A stretch of DNA of 64,000 bases from the NCBI GenBank assembly GCA_963745865.1, contig CAVUYZ010000002.1, positions 248,001 through 312,000 on the forward strand. The letters are read 5' to 3'. Below, one piece after another: positions 21,331-31,188 of the stretch; position 1 is the first letter of the stretch, and each line of letters begins with the position of its first letter. Under the pieces are notes generated by a model that was not told where the DNA came from, did no database searches, and saw nothing but the letters and a program-made list of their open reading frames with translations. Source of the DNA: JAHEDH01 sp963745865. Its GTDB lineage: Bacteria > Actinomycetota > Acidimicrobiia > Spongiisociales > ZC4RG35. The translations under genes and the position numbers were made by a program.

Positions 21331-22240
21331 ATGCGGATGTTCCGCAACCGCCTTCGGGGCGGTCCTACTCGTCGTTGCGCTTGTTCTCGCAGCATGCGGG
21401 AGCGACGACAGTGGATCGGGTGAAGACGTAAACGACGGTCCGACCATCACGGTGACGTCGTTCAACTTCTCCGAGTCAGTGGTTCTCGCCGAGATCTACG
21501 CCCAAGCAATGGAAGAAAACGGCTATCCGGTCGACCGAAATCTGAATCTCGGTTCTCGTGAACTGATATTCCCCGAGATCGAGTCCGGCACTGTCGACTT
21601 CATCCCCGAATACCTCGGATCGTCGCTGCAGGTTGGCTTTGGAGAGGATGCGCCGACCACCACCGCCGACGGTCTGACAGCCCTCAGCGCAGCTTTCGAA
21701 GCGTATGACATGGATGTGCTCGACGCAGCGCCCGGCCAGGACAAGAACGTCTTCGTTGTGACCGAGGAGTTCGCTGAACGCGAACAAGCTCGTGACGGTT
21801 GCCGATCTCGGCGGAGCGGGAGACGTGATATGGAGGCCCGCCGGAGTGTGAGGTTCGGGCGACCTGTCACGCGGGCCGGTGCGACCTATGGCCTGGAGTA
21901 CCTCGCCCTCGAGTGATCCAGGAAGGTGCCGCCGGGTCGCGGCGCTGCAGTCCGGTGAGATCAATGTGACGCTGCTCTTCTCGACGCAGCCGATCATGAC
22001 CGGGTAGCCGGCCTCGTCGTGCCGGAGGAGACCGAGGGTCTCGATCGCTCCCGATACATTGTTCCGATCCTCAGTACCGAGGCAGTCGATGGTGATGCAG
22101 CGATCCCGGGGATCTTCTCAACGACATTACGAAAGATCACGACGAGGTGCTGCTCGAGGTCAACGGTCGGGTGGAGTCGACCTCGAGAGCCCCGACGACG
22201 TGGCGACCGCCGGCTCACGAGAACGGGCCCACCTTGATGA
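21331..22240 (+). pseudogene. osmoprotectant-binding lipoprotein (OpuCC/ProX type), broken by several indels
   Basis: Binding protein expected after the two permeases. The pieces are a signal with lipobox LAAC, then a good stretch from TITVTSFNFSESVVLAEIYAQAMEENGY to about 21780 (GSRELIFPEIESGTVDFIPEYLG is the classical ProX part), then short scraps in different frames (VAALQSGEINVTLLFSTQP, IVPILSTEAVDGDA, EVNGRV, LESPDDVATA). At least four frame changes are needed: near 21346, 21780, 21900 and beyond 22000. The 3' end runs toward the poly-T/poly-A tract. Either the gene is decaying or the consensus is poor near that tract; the second is more likely because the protein motifs are still conserved. 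Confidence 0.75.
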
Positions 22241-22289
22241 ACGGGATGAAAGAACCCTTGATGGCTGGCTGGCTAATGTTGGGCTCATG

Positions 22290-22353
<64 letters not shown>

Positions 22354-22375
22354 TAGATAGGCTGTACCGATATGC

Positions 22376-22541
22376 CTTGTTTCGCTCATCGTCTTTGTCT
22401 CCCGGCTTGGGACGGGCCTCGTGGAACCGAACCGAGGGGGCGCTGGGCGAGCGGTGAACCCCCCTGGCTGTGTGGGGCTTGCTTCGCTCATCGCTCGTCC
22501 CGGCTGCGGGGGACGGGGTTCGTCCGCGAACCGGGAGGGGC
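22376..22541. repeat. two degenerate ~60-bp direct repeats after kynA
   Basis: A unit beginning CTTGTTTCGCTCATCG at 22376 recurs as CTTGCTTCGCTCATCG at 22479. In both it is followed by a CCCGGCT-GGGACGGG-like block and a GAACCG-GAGGGG-like block. The spacing is about 103 bases. The units are imperfect and have local inverted symmetry. No gene is supported here. Confidence 0.45.
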
Positions 22542-22562
22542 GTCGTCGTGCGCGGGGTGGCT

Positions 22563-23313
22563 TCAGCTCGGTGCTGACGTCCGACAGTCTTCGGGGAAGA
22601 AGGTGAAGTCGAGTGCCCGCTTGAGATATCCGAGCCCGGAGGTGCCGCCTGATCCGGGTTGTTGCCGATGATGCGATGGACGGTCCGGAGTGCTCGTACC
22701 GCCATCTGCTGAAGGCGTGCTCGAGGTCGACGAGCTTCTCTGCCAGCTCGTACAGATCCCAGTGCTCGTCGGGCTTGCGATGACCTCGAGCCAGCACGTC
22801 CGTGACATCGTCCGATCGCACGCGCTCGGCGGACCATTCCCGGTCGAGACTCTGGAGCAGAGACCGGCGACGAAGCAGCAGAAGCGCTTCGTCGTAGAGG
22901 CTCGGCTCTTCCAGCGTCGACTCGAGCCGGGTCGCGCGCCTCTTCGTCATGGGCGTCGAGATATTTGCGGTCACGGCGGCCGAGCAAGAACTCGACTCCC
23001 GGTACTGCACCGACTGCAGGCCGGACGCCGTGCCGAACAGCGATCGGAAGGTCAGGTAGTCGGCCGGTGTCATGGTCGCGAGCACCTGCCACGATCGATC
23101 AGCACGTGTCGGATCCTGGCGACCCGTGCCAGCGCCTTGAATGCGGGCCGAGATCGTCTGCGGCGATCCGGTCCTTCGCCTGGCGGATTCGAACATGGCC
23201 AACTTCAGCCAGAACTCGGTCGCCTGGTGGATGACGATGAACATCATCTCGTCGGGCTGGTCGCTCAGCGGATGCTGGGCCCCGAGGACCTCGGAGAGGT
23301 GGAGGTAGTCCAT
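22563..23313 (-). CDS. kynA: tryptophan 2,3-dioxygenase (multiple frameshifts)
   Basis: Heme enzyme that opens the indole ring of tryptophan to N-formylkynurenine. The N-terminus MDYLHLSEVLGAQHPLSDQ, then DEMMFIVIHQATEFWLKL (with the distal-side His) and LATMTPADYLTFRSLFGTASGLQSVQYR match the family closely. The rest is spread over three frames: DLYELAEKLVDLEHAFSRWRY, then a GSGGTSGLGYLKRAL ending with FFPE. At least four indels are needed. It follows hpd by 15 bases, so it is the last gene of the aromatic amino acid operon. Confidence 0.85.
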
Positions 23314-23327
23314 AGTCGCCGACCTGC

Positions 23328-24412
23328 TCAGAGATTTCCGTGTTCCTCCTGGTCAGTCGATCGCCTCGAACAGTGCCTCGAAGTTGCTGACTCCAACCGC
23401 GAGACCGTGCTGCTCATCATCTCGTAGAACACGGTCGGTCGATCCTGCACCGACTTCGTGAAGATCTGCAGCAGTAGCCCTCGTCGTCCTGATCGACGAG
23501 AATTCCCAGCTCCGCGAAGAACGTTGATGTCGGCGTCGATCGTCGACCAGTCGAGTCGCGCCTCGAGATCGTCGTAAGAGGCTCCGGGGTCGTGAGGAAG
23601 CGGACTCCGGTGCTCCTCACGTGTCGGACGGTTTCGACGATGTCATCGGTGGCGAGTGCCATGTGTTGGACCCGCTGAGTGACAGAAGTTGAGATACTCC
23701 TCGATCTGGCTCTTCTTGCGGCCGGCGGCCGGCTCGTTGATCGGAAAGCTTGATCCTGCCCTCGCCATCCCAGAGCACCTTCACATGAGAGTGGTGTACC
23801 CGGTGGAGATTGCCTCGTCGTCGAAGTGGTGGAGCTGGGCAAGCCGAGGATGTTCGCGTAGAACGCCGCCCATCTGTCCATGTCTCCGAGTCCGACGTTG
23901 CACACGACATGGTCGATGATCCGAGCCCGGCCGAATCGGCCGGGATCGATGTTTGGTCTCTCGATATCCCGGGGAGGTAGACGCCGGAGTAGTTCGAGGG
24001 GTCCATGAACGTGTGGATGGTGTCGCCGTACGCCTCGATGGCTGAGCGGACGATCTTCCCATCCTCGTCCTCCTCCACCCATGGCTCGCGGTGGGGGACG
24101 GCGCCGTGCTCGACCGCGATGGCGAACGCCTGCTCGGCGTTGGGCACGGCGAAAGCCACGTCCCGCACGCCGTCACCGTGCTGGGCGTGGTGCTGGACGA
24201 TCGGCGAGTCGGGTTGGAGTCCGGCCGTCAATACGAATCGGATCCCGTTCTGCTCGAGCACGTAGGAGCATCGGTCACGGACGCCGAACTCGGGGCCGGT
24301 GTATCCGACGACGTCGAATCCGAAGGCGTCCGGTAGTAGTGCGCGGCCTGTCGGGCGTTTCCACATAGAACTCGATAGCGTCGTATCCCAGGATGGGCAT
24401 GAGATCTGTCAT
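23328..24412 (-). CDS. hpd: 4-hydroxyphenylpyruvate dioxygenase (multiple frameshifts)
   Basis: Non-heme iron enzyme that makes homogentisate in tyrosine catabolism; two VOC domains. The first domain is largely intact: GYDAIEFYV, then after one shift DAFGFDVVGYTGP and IRFVLTAGL. The second has DHVVCNVGLGDMDRWAAFY (first iron His), VQHMALATDDIVETV (second His) and RPTVFYEMM (iron Glu) in different frames. The C-terminus TDQEEHGNL ends at 23328. The start at 24412 lies 15 bases after the preceding gene's stop. Several indels are needed. Confidence 0.87.
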
Positions 24413-24427
24413 GTGTGTGCTCCCATG

Positions 24428-25705
24428 TCATGCAGCGGTACCCCATGTTAGCCGGTCGTTGGCGATCTGGCCAGCAGACCAGAAATGACTGTACAGATTG
24501 TTCAATCTGCAGAGTCGGATCCAGTTGGTGAGTACCTGTGCACATGTCTCGATGTCCGCCAGGCGGATGCGTCGTCCGCCGCATGGGCGTGCCGCAACTC
24601 GCCAGGACCGAAGACAACCGTGGGAATCCCGCCCTCCTCGACGCAGCCGCATGTCCGTTGCCGCCGGCAGACCGGGGAGCAGGTGGGTGCTCCGGTCGTG
24701 GCTCGAAGGTGTCGGCGAGGCCGATCGCCAGTGGATGGTCGGCATCGATCGCGCACGATCCGAATTGGGCACCGTAGATGGACAGGTCCAGCGGGTGCTC
24801 GGACAGGAAGTCGTGTGACTCCCACAGCCTGCGGATCGCCTCGCGGAGATCCGCTGCGGCCTCATCGCAGGTCTGGCCGAGCTGCACGCCGTATCTGCCA
24901 TCGACCACCAGTTCGTCCATCACCGTCGACGCCCAGGATCCACCGGATATTCGCCGACGATGGTCGGGTAGGGGAGACCGAGATCGGCCATTCTCCGTCG
25001 GCCGGGTCGCTGTTCCGCTCGCTCCTCGTCGTGGCGGAGCGCTTCGAGGACGGGAACGAGCATGTCGAGGGCCGAGATGCCTTCCCTCCGGGTCGCGGCG
25101 TGCGCTGCTCGTCCTGGCACTTTGAGCGCAAAGGTGATCGCTCCGCCGTGTGCCGTAACGATCTCCAGATTCGTGGGCTCGGGGATGATGGCGACATCGA
25201 CGTCGAGTCCGTGGCGGATCGCCGCGTAGCGTTCCGGCGCCGCCGTCCTCTTCGGAGGGGACGATGCAACCGTCACCGGGCCGCCGTGGCGAGCGTCGGT
25301 GAGATTCTTCAGCGTCTCGAGGATGGCGGTCACCCCGCCCTTCATGTCGCACGTACCCCGGCCGTGCATCACGCCGTCTTCGACGACAGGTTGGAACGGA
25401 TCGGACCGCCACGAGGACACATCTCCGGGCGGGACAACGTCCATGTGCCCGTTGAGCAGGATTCGTCGCCCGGGTGCTCCGTGGTTGAGGTGTGCGATCA
25501 CGAGGGGGAGGTCTGACCGCTCCACCTCGCTGCCCGGATAGCCGGGATCGGCCCGGATCAGGTCGAGGTCGGCATCGAACGCGTCGACTTCGAGGCCGAG
25601 ATCGTCGAGCCGCTCGGCGAGATGATCGCGGATTCCTCGCTCGTTGCCGGTGACCGATGGGATGGAGACCAGTGACGCGAGGCTCGTTTCGATCGAGGGT
25701 GTCAT
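24428..25705 (-). CDS. M20-family metallohydrolase (ArgE/DapE-like; frameshifted)
   Basis: Zinc-dependent deacylase or peptidase. Visible are LLNGHMDVVPPGD (first metal His and catalytic Asp), MHGRGTCDMKGGV (bridging Asp), EEDGGAGT in an alternate frame (catalytic Glu pair), IIPEPTN (Glu) and near the end HAADEY-like residues in another frame. At least three indels are needed after about residue 130. The ATG at 25705 overlaps the end of the upstream dehydrogenase. Family members hydrolyse N-acyl amino acids. The place upstream of hpd and kynA suggests an N-acylated aromatic amino acid or related amide; that is inference. Confidence 0.8.
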
Positions 25706-27309
25706 TGGCGTCGGAACCGCTCTCTCGGCGATCTCCCGAAGCCGGATCGGAGGCGGGGAGCGTCCCGAACAGGGCGAATGGGTCGTCGATCCGTCCGGCG
25801 TCGTAAGGTCTCCGTGGTCGGTGGACCGATGCATCAGCGAAGACGACAACGCGATCCCGAGCATCTCGGTGATACGCCGCGCGTCGGACTCGGGCGTCGT
25901 GGTGTCGGAGATCGTTCGGATGGCTTGGCTCTGCCAACGAGTGCGCGGCGTCGGAGCCCCCGAGGTCGATCTCGTCCATCAGTGCGTCCAACACCTCGGG
26001 CTCGCGACTCGCGGCCCGGAGCACGTCGAGAGCGATGACATTCCCGGACCCCTCCCAGATCCCGTTCACGGGGGACTCCCGGAACCATCTCGGGAGCTCG
26101 GAGTCCTCGACGTAGCCGTTTCCGCCCAGGCACTCCATGGCCTCACGCACGACGGCGGTGGTGCGTTTCGTCACCCAGTATTTGGCGATCGGGGTCGTGA
26201 TCCGCTTGAGCATCGCCTCCCGCTCGTCCGTCGTCGATTCGTCGAAGGATGCGGCGACGCGAAGCATCATCAGGGTCGCCGACTCCGTCTCGAGTTCGAG
26301 ATCTGCGATCACGTTGATCATCGCGGGCTGGTCGATGAGAGTTCGCCGAACGCCTCGCGGTAGGACACATGCCAGGCGGCGCTCATCAGCGACTGCCGCA
26401 TGATCGCCGCCGATCCGGTGACGCAGTCCAACCGGGTGCCGGCGACCATCTCGATGATGGTCCTGACGCCGCGTCCTCCTCTCCGACCAGCCAGCCCGAG
26501 GTCTGATCGAATTCGACTTCAGCGGATGCGTTGGAGCGGTTCCCCACCTTGTCTTTCAAACGCTGGAGGAAGACGCGGTTCTTGGAGCGATCCGGGAGGA
26601 AACGCGGCACGAAGAAGCACGGAGACCTGGGGGCGCCTGAGCGAGGACCAGGAATGACGCCATCGGCGCCGATGTGAACCACTGTGGCGGTCGGCGATGG
26701 TGGCCCCACTCGATGGGATGGCTCGGTCGTGTTGGACCGGACGTCGGAGCCTCCCTGCTTTCTCGGTCATGCCCATGCCCATCAGTGCGCCCGCTTTGGC
26801 CTCGACCGGCCCGAAGGTCGGGTCGTAGGCAGTCGACATGAGGCGCGGCTCCCACGCCTCAGCGAGGGCAGGGTTCATCCGCAGCGACGGGATCACCGAC
26901 GATGTCATCGAGATCGGGCATCCGTGGCCCTGTTCGATCTGGGAGTCGAGGTACATCAGCGCAGTCCTGGCGACCTGGCTGCCGCGTCGACCGTCAGTCC
27001 AGCCGAGCGAATGCACTCCGGCTTCGACAGCTCGTCCCATCAGCGAGTGCCAGGCTGGATGGAAGTCGACCCGATCGACCCGGTTGCCGAATCGGTCGTG
27101 CGTGATCAGCTGGGTGTGTATCGATTCGCGTCGCGAGCCAACTGCCGGGTCTCCACGGTGCCGACCTGGAGCCCGAAGTCAGCAAGGTGACTCATCGCCC
27201 ATCCCGCCCCGTGGGTGTTCACCGCCTGGCTCAGAATCGGATCAGCCGACCAGAGATCGATGTCCCCGAGTGGTGGGGGCTGATTTCCGACCTCGTGGGT
27301 GGGGCTCAT
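25702..27309 (-). CDS. acyl-CoA dehydrogenase, AidB-like (multiple frameshifts)
   Basis: Flavoprotein of the acyl-CoA dehydrogenase family, AidB branch. The N-terminus (MSPTHEVGNQPPPLGDIDLW) and following WHSLMGRAVEAGVHSLGW are typical of AidB-like proteins, as is the C-terminal ECLGGNGYVEDSELPRWFRESPVNGIWEGSGNV. The middle part (26390-26760) is scrambled over three frames. The ATG at 27309 overlaps the xpt stop. The end is inferred from an ATGA overlap with the M20 gene. AidB binds DNA and FAD in the alkylation response in E. coli; related enzymes degrade isovaleryl-CoA-like substrates. Confidence 0.8.
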
Positions 27310-27862
27310 CGGACGACCGGTACTCCGTCCCCGTTCAGGTCCATGATCACCGCGGAGATGACCCGAAACCCGTGGTCCTCGAGAGCGTTCTCCCACCCGT
27401 CCACGACTTCTCGACGGCGAACCCGAGTCCGCGCACTTCGATGCCCTTTTCGGCCAACAGCTCGCTGAGAGCCAGCGCCGTACGGCCGGCCGAGAGGAAG
27501 TCGTCGACCACGACTGCGGTGCGCAAGCCGTCGAGCACATGGGGCTTGATCTCCAGCCAGCTGCGATCTCCCTTGGTGGGGGAGACGATCTGACGAGCCA
27601 TTGCTCCCTCCGAAGGCTCAGATCGCTTCTTGGCGAAGACCATCGGCACGGCGAGCGCGGTGGCAGCCGCGAGTGCGGGTGCGATCCCCGACGCCTCCGA
27701 GGTCACGACCACGTCTGCCTGCCCGAGCTCCCTCGCCAGCCACTCGCCGCATGAACGCATCAGGACTGGATCGACGCGGTGATTGACGAAGGTGTCCACG
27801 ATCACGAGATCTCCCTCGATGTGGCTCCGTTCGCGAACGGCGTCGCGGAATTCCTGGCTCAT
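27306..27862 (-). CDS. xpt: xanthine phosphoribosyltransferase-like protein (frameshift near end)
   Basis: Purine salvage enzyme that attaches xanthine to PRPP. VDTFVNHRVDPVLM at the N-terminus, EASGIAPALAAATALAVPMVFAKK in the middle and the PRPP-binding VVVDDFLSAGRTA are as in Bacillus Xpt. It ends with EKSWTGGR, then a frame change near 27400; the other frame continues LEDHGFRVISAVIMDLNGDGVPVVR to 27306. It is the first gene of the minus-strand operon and divergent from aat. The ATGA overlap with the next gene supports the repaired end. Confidence 0.82.
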
Positions 27863-27905
27863 CGCCAGCAGGATACGCCGCAGTCGTGGTAGCTAGGGTC
27901 GCCGG

Positions 27906-28613
27906 ATGCGACCAGAGGGCCTTCCGCCGGAACCGGCTCCGTCGAGGTGGATGCTGCCGGAGCCGGCGCTGAGCGGGCCAGACGACATCATCGCACTGGG
28001 AGCCGACCTGGCCCCGGGGACGCTCATCGAGGCATACCGGTGCGGGATGTTCCCGATGCATCTGCCCGAGCAGGGCGCCCTGGCGTGGTGGTCACCGTGG
28101 GAGCGCGGAATCCTCCCCGTGGACGGGATGGTCATCAGTCGGAGCCTTGCACGATCCAATCGGCGCTACGAGACATCGGTCGATCGGGCCTTCGACCGGG
28201 TGATCGACGGATGCGCAGATCCTGCGCGCTCCGACGGCTGGATCGACGACGACATCCGGGAGGCATATGTCTCACTGCATCAGCTCGGCTGGGCGCATTC
28301 GATCGAGACCTGGTCGTCGAGCGGTGATCTCGTTGGGGGTTTGTATGGGGTGTCGATTGGCGGACTGTTCGCCGGAGAGTCGATGTTCCACCGCGAGCGT
28401 GACGCCTCGAAGGTTGCACTGATTCGACTGGTGGAGATCATGCGATCCGCTGAAAACGCCTTGATCGATGTGCAGTGGGTCACCGATCATCTCGAGTCGC
28501 TAGGAGCGGTGGCAATTTCACGCAGCCAATATCTCGCCCGACTCGAGCTCGCGATCACCTCGAAGCCTCCGAATGAGTTCCTGTATGGCTCGTCGCTGAA
28601 CGGTGCTGGGTAG
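27906..28613 (+). CDS. aat: leucyl/phenylalanyl-tRNA--protein transferase
   Basis: A 235-residue N-end-rule enzyme that adds Leu or Phe from charged tRNA to N-terminal Lys or Arg of proteins. Family hallmarks: LIEAYRCGMFPMH, WWSPWERGILP, SDGWIDDDIREAYVSLHQLGWAHSIETW and GLYGVSIGGLFAGESMFHRERDASKVAL, then VDVQWVTDHL-like LIDVQWVTDHLESLG. Intact. It is divergent from xpt, with 43 bases between. Confidence 0.95.
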   Translation: MRPEGLPPEPAPSRWMLPEPALSGPDDIIALGADLAPGTLIEAYRCGMFPMHLPEQGALAWWSPWERGILPVDGMVISRSLARSNRRYETSVDRAFDRVIDGCADPARSDGWIDDDIREAYVSLHQLGWAHSIETWSSSGDLVGGLYGVSIGGLFAGESMFHRERDASKVALIRLVEIMRSAENALIDVQWVTDHLESLGAVAISRSQYLARLELAITSKPPNEFLYGSSLNGAG

Positions 28614-28691
28614 GCTCGCACCATCCCAGGAGAAAGTCGTACCATTCCAGAGGTACTCGCCGCTGTCGATCTCACGCCGGTCGGGCGGCGC

Positions 28692-29495
28692 GTGGCCGAC
28701 CGGGGCCGGCTACTCGCCGAGCAGATGGGCTGGAGCCTGACCATCCTCCACACCGTGGAATGGGCTGCCAACTCTTTCCTCACGCCTGCCGTCGCCGGAC
28801 TGCTGGCCGATCATCAGGAGGAAGCAGTTCGAGAGCTCGCCGAGTGGTGCCGCTCCCGGGCTTCGTGTGATGTTGCGACACGCGTTTCCAAAGGCTCACC
28901 GTCATGGGAGATCGCCCGGGCGTCCAAGGAGGCCGAGGTCGTGCTGTTGGGGAGCTCGAGTGTCGAGTCCGAGTACACCGGACCCGTTGCCCGTCGTGTG
29001 GCTGAGGCGATCCGCTCGGACGTGATCGTGGTGCGGAGACAGCCCAGGGTTCCGTATCGACGGGTCGTCGTGGGCATCGACTTGTCGGCGGCGTCGGCGC
29101 GTGCCGTCGATCGGTCGCTCGAACTCGCTCCCGATGCAGAACTCACCTTGGTCTTCGCCCTCCCCACACGCTTCGAGTCGTTCATGAGCGATGCGGGCAT
29201 GTTCTCCGAGGAGATCGACCTCGCCCGAAAACGGAGAACCGCAGCTGCTGAGGAGGCCGTCGCCCGGTTCGCAGTACGGTGGCCGCATGCGAAGACCGTG
29301 GTCGCGTCGGGTCCGCCGCCCGACGTCATCAGCGAGACCGTGCGCAGGCGGTCCGCCGACCTCGTGGTCGTGGGTAGTAGGGGAGCGACTGCGACGAGGA
29401 TCGTGCTGCTGGGCAGCACGCCGTCTGTGCTCTTGGACTCCAGCCCGTGCGATCTGGCGGTCATCAGAATCCCCGCCGACTTCCGTCGCCCCTGA
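28692..29495 (+). CDS. tandem universal stress protein (start uncertain)
   Basis: Two Usp domains. The second is complete: PYRRVVVGIDLSAAS at its start, then ADLVVVGSRGATATRIVLLGSTPSVLLDSSPCDLAVIR, which contains the nucleotide-binding GxxG motif. The first has EAEVVLLGSSSVESEYTGPVARRVAE. The GTG at 28692 leaves out IPEVLAAVDLTPVGRR, the expected first beta strand, which is in frame just upstream (about 28643). AGGAG lies at 28628, so the real start may be a non-standard codon or hidden by an error. It may follow aat in the same transcript. Confidence 0.75.
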   Translation: MADRGRLLAEQMGWSLTILHTVEWAANSFLTPAVAGLLADHQEEAVRELAEWCRSRASCDVATRVSKGSPSWEIARASKEAEVVLLGSSSVESEYTGPVARRVAEAIRSDVIVVRRQPRVPYRRVVVGIDLSAASARAVDRSLELAPDAELTLVFALPTRFESFMSDAGMFSEEIDLARKRRTAAAEEAVARFAVRWPHAKTVVASGPPPDVISETVRRRSADLVVVGSRGATATRIVLLGSTPSVLLDSSPCDLAVIRIPADFRRP

Positions 29496-29505
29496 GCTAC
29501 GGGCC

Positions 29506-30981
29506 CTACGGGCGCTCGCTCAGTCGGCGTCCGAGCATCAACACCTCGCTCACCAGCCCCTCGGCTTCGGCGAGGGTCGTACGCGGGTTGATGAAGCACG
29601 GCCGTAGAGCGAAGGTTCCATCGATGGTGGTGCTCGAGGTGACATGGTTTCCTCGGGCCCGGAGTTCGTGGAGGATCTCGTCGTTGAGCGCGTCGAGCTC
29701 GTCGTCTCCAACGTCGGGCGGCCGGTACCGAAAGCAGCAGATCGACAGGACAGGCTCGGCCAACAGCTCGAGCTCAGGCGACTCGTTGACGAGCTCAGCC
29801 ACTCGTCTGGCGCAATCGTTGTGCCGAACGACCCGCTCCTGCATGCCTGTTGCACCGATCTCTTTGAGGATCGCCCACACCGCGACACCGCGTGCCGGCG
29901 TGGAGAAGTCGACGCCCCAGTCCGGGGTGCCGAAACCGAGTTCGTCGAATGGTGATCCGAGGTCACCGGAACTGGCTTCGACGGTGCGTTCCCGGTCGTA
30001 CCCGCCCGGCTCGATCGTGAAGGCGCGTGTGAGGATGCCTTCGTCGGCGACGATGATCGCCCCGGTTCCGACCGGTGCGGCCATCCACTTGTGCGGATCG
30101 ATCGCAAACGAGTCGTAGGAGGCGACGTCGCCGTATCGGTCACGGAGTCTGGCGTCCAATAGGCCGAACCCGCCGTATGCCCCGTCGACGTGGAACCACA
30201 TGCCCCGCTCGTCGGCGAGACGGGATAGTTCAGCCAGCGGGTCGATACGCCCGGTGTTGGGATCTCCGGCAGAGCCGACGATTGCCACCTGTGTCCGTCC
30301 GGCCTTCTCGTCTTCGGACAGAGCAGCCTCGAGTGCAGCGAGGTCGATCGTGCCCTCGGCGTCGAGCGGGATGGTTCGCAGGTTGCGGCGCCCCATCCCG
30401 AGAACTCCGAGCGCCCTGCTCACGACATGGTGGGTGGTCTCGCTGGCGTAGACGGTGGGTTCGACCATCCCGGCGATACCGTCGAAGGAGGGATCAGAGC
30501 CGAGCCGCTCGCCGGCGTGTTGTCGAGCGGCTCCGAGACCGACCAGGTTTGCCGTCGATCCTCCGGCTGTGAGTGTTCCCACACAGTGCTCGGGGAATCC
30601 CAACAGCTCGATGATCCATCGGACCGAGAGGTGGTCTACGAAATTCCCAGCGGTCGCCCACCATCGCTGGGCGATGGCAACCGTCTGGGCGAGGTCGGCG
30701 GCGGTCCCGACGTCGGTTGGCATCGTGGTCACCCAGCCCGAGAAGCCGGGATGTCCGATCCGGAGCCCGTTGGCAATGACGGAATCGGCCAACTCGGACA
30801 AGGTGGCCTCGGCCCCGACCCCGGTGGTCGGCAGCGGCTGATCGAGCGCAGCCATCCAGGTGGATCGCGTGCCGGCAGGGTCGCTTCCTCGAAATGCGAG
30901 GAAGTCATCGAGCGCGTCGAGGACCTGTTCGACCGCTCCTCGCGGATCGCTGGTGCGAGCGTGGTCATGTGATGATGTCAT
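29506..30981 (-). CDS. PLP-dependent group II decarboxylase (aromatic-L-amino-acid type)
   Basis: A 491-residue enzyme intact over its whole length. HPGFSGWVTTMPT near residue 77, LTAGGSTANLVGLGAARQ, the HVDGAYGG motif (PLP Asp and Ala region) and SFAIDPHKWM with the Schiff-base Lys are typical. It probably converts an aromatic or acidic amino acid to the amine. It is convergent with the Usp gene, 10 bases apart, and lies close to the aromatic amino acid operon, which may be coincidental. Confidence 0.88.
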   Translation of the reverse strand: MTSSHDHARTSDPRGAVEQVLDALDDFLAFRGSDPAGTRSTWMAALDQPLPTTGVGAEATLSELADSVIANGLRIGHPGFSGWVTTMPTDVGTAADLAQTVAIAQRWWATAGNFVDHLSVRWIIELLGFPEHCVGTLTAGGSTANLVGLGAARQHAGERLGSDPSFDGIAGMVEPTVYASETTHHVVSRALGVLGMGRRNLRTIPLDAEGTIDLAALEAALSEDEKAGRTQVAIVGSAGDPNTGRIDPLAELSRLADERGMWFHVDGAYGGFGLLDARLRDRYGDVASYDSFAIDPHKWMAAPVGTGAIIVADEGILTRAFTIEPGGYDRERTVEASSGDLGSPFDELGFGTPDWGVDFSTPARGVAVWAILKEIGATGMQERVVRHNDCARRVAELVNESPELELLAEPVLSICCFRYRPPDVGDDELDALNDEILHELRARGNHVTSSTTIDGTFALRPCFINPRTTLAEAEGLVSEVLMLGRRLSERP

Positions 30982-31188
30982 CCTTCGACGTTACGTCGTT
31001 GGATCACCTCCGAAGTCGGGCGCACGTGGCCCGGATAGGAGTCTGACTCGTCCCCGGCGGTGCTCGTCGCAAATTCCTGCGACACTGTTGGCGTGGGGAG
31101 GTGGATGACCGATGACAGGTTGCACGTCTGAGATCCTGACGGCTGAATCGAAGATGGCGCTCGCGTGCGTCCCCTACCCGGGTGGAAC

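Noticed and set aside
24228..26321. A 697-residue minus-strand frame spanning parts of the dehydrogenase, M20 and hpd genes
   Set aside because: It is a composite of frames created by indels; each part matches a different protein family only over a short stretch.
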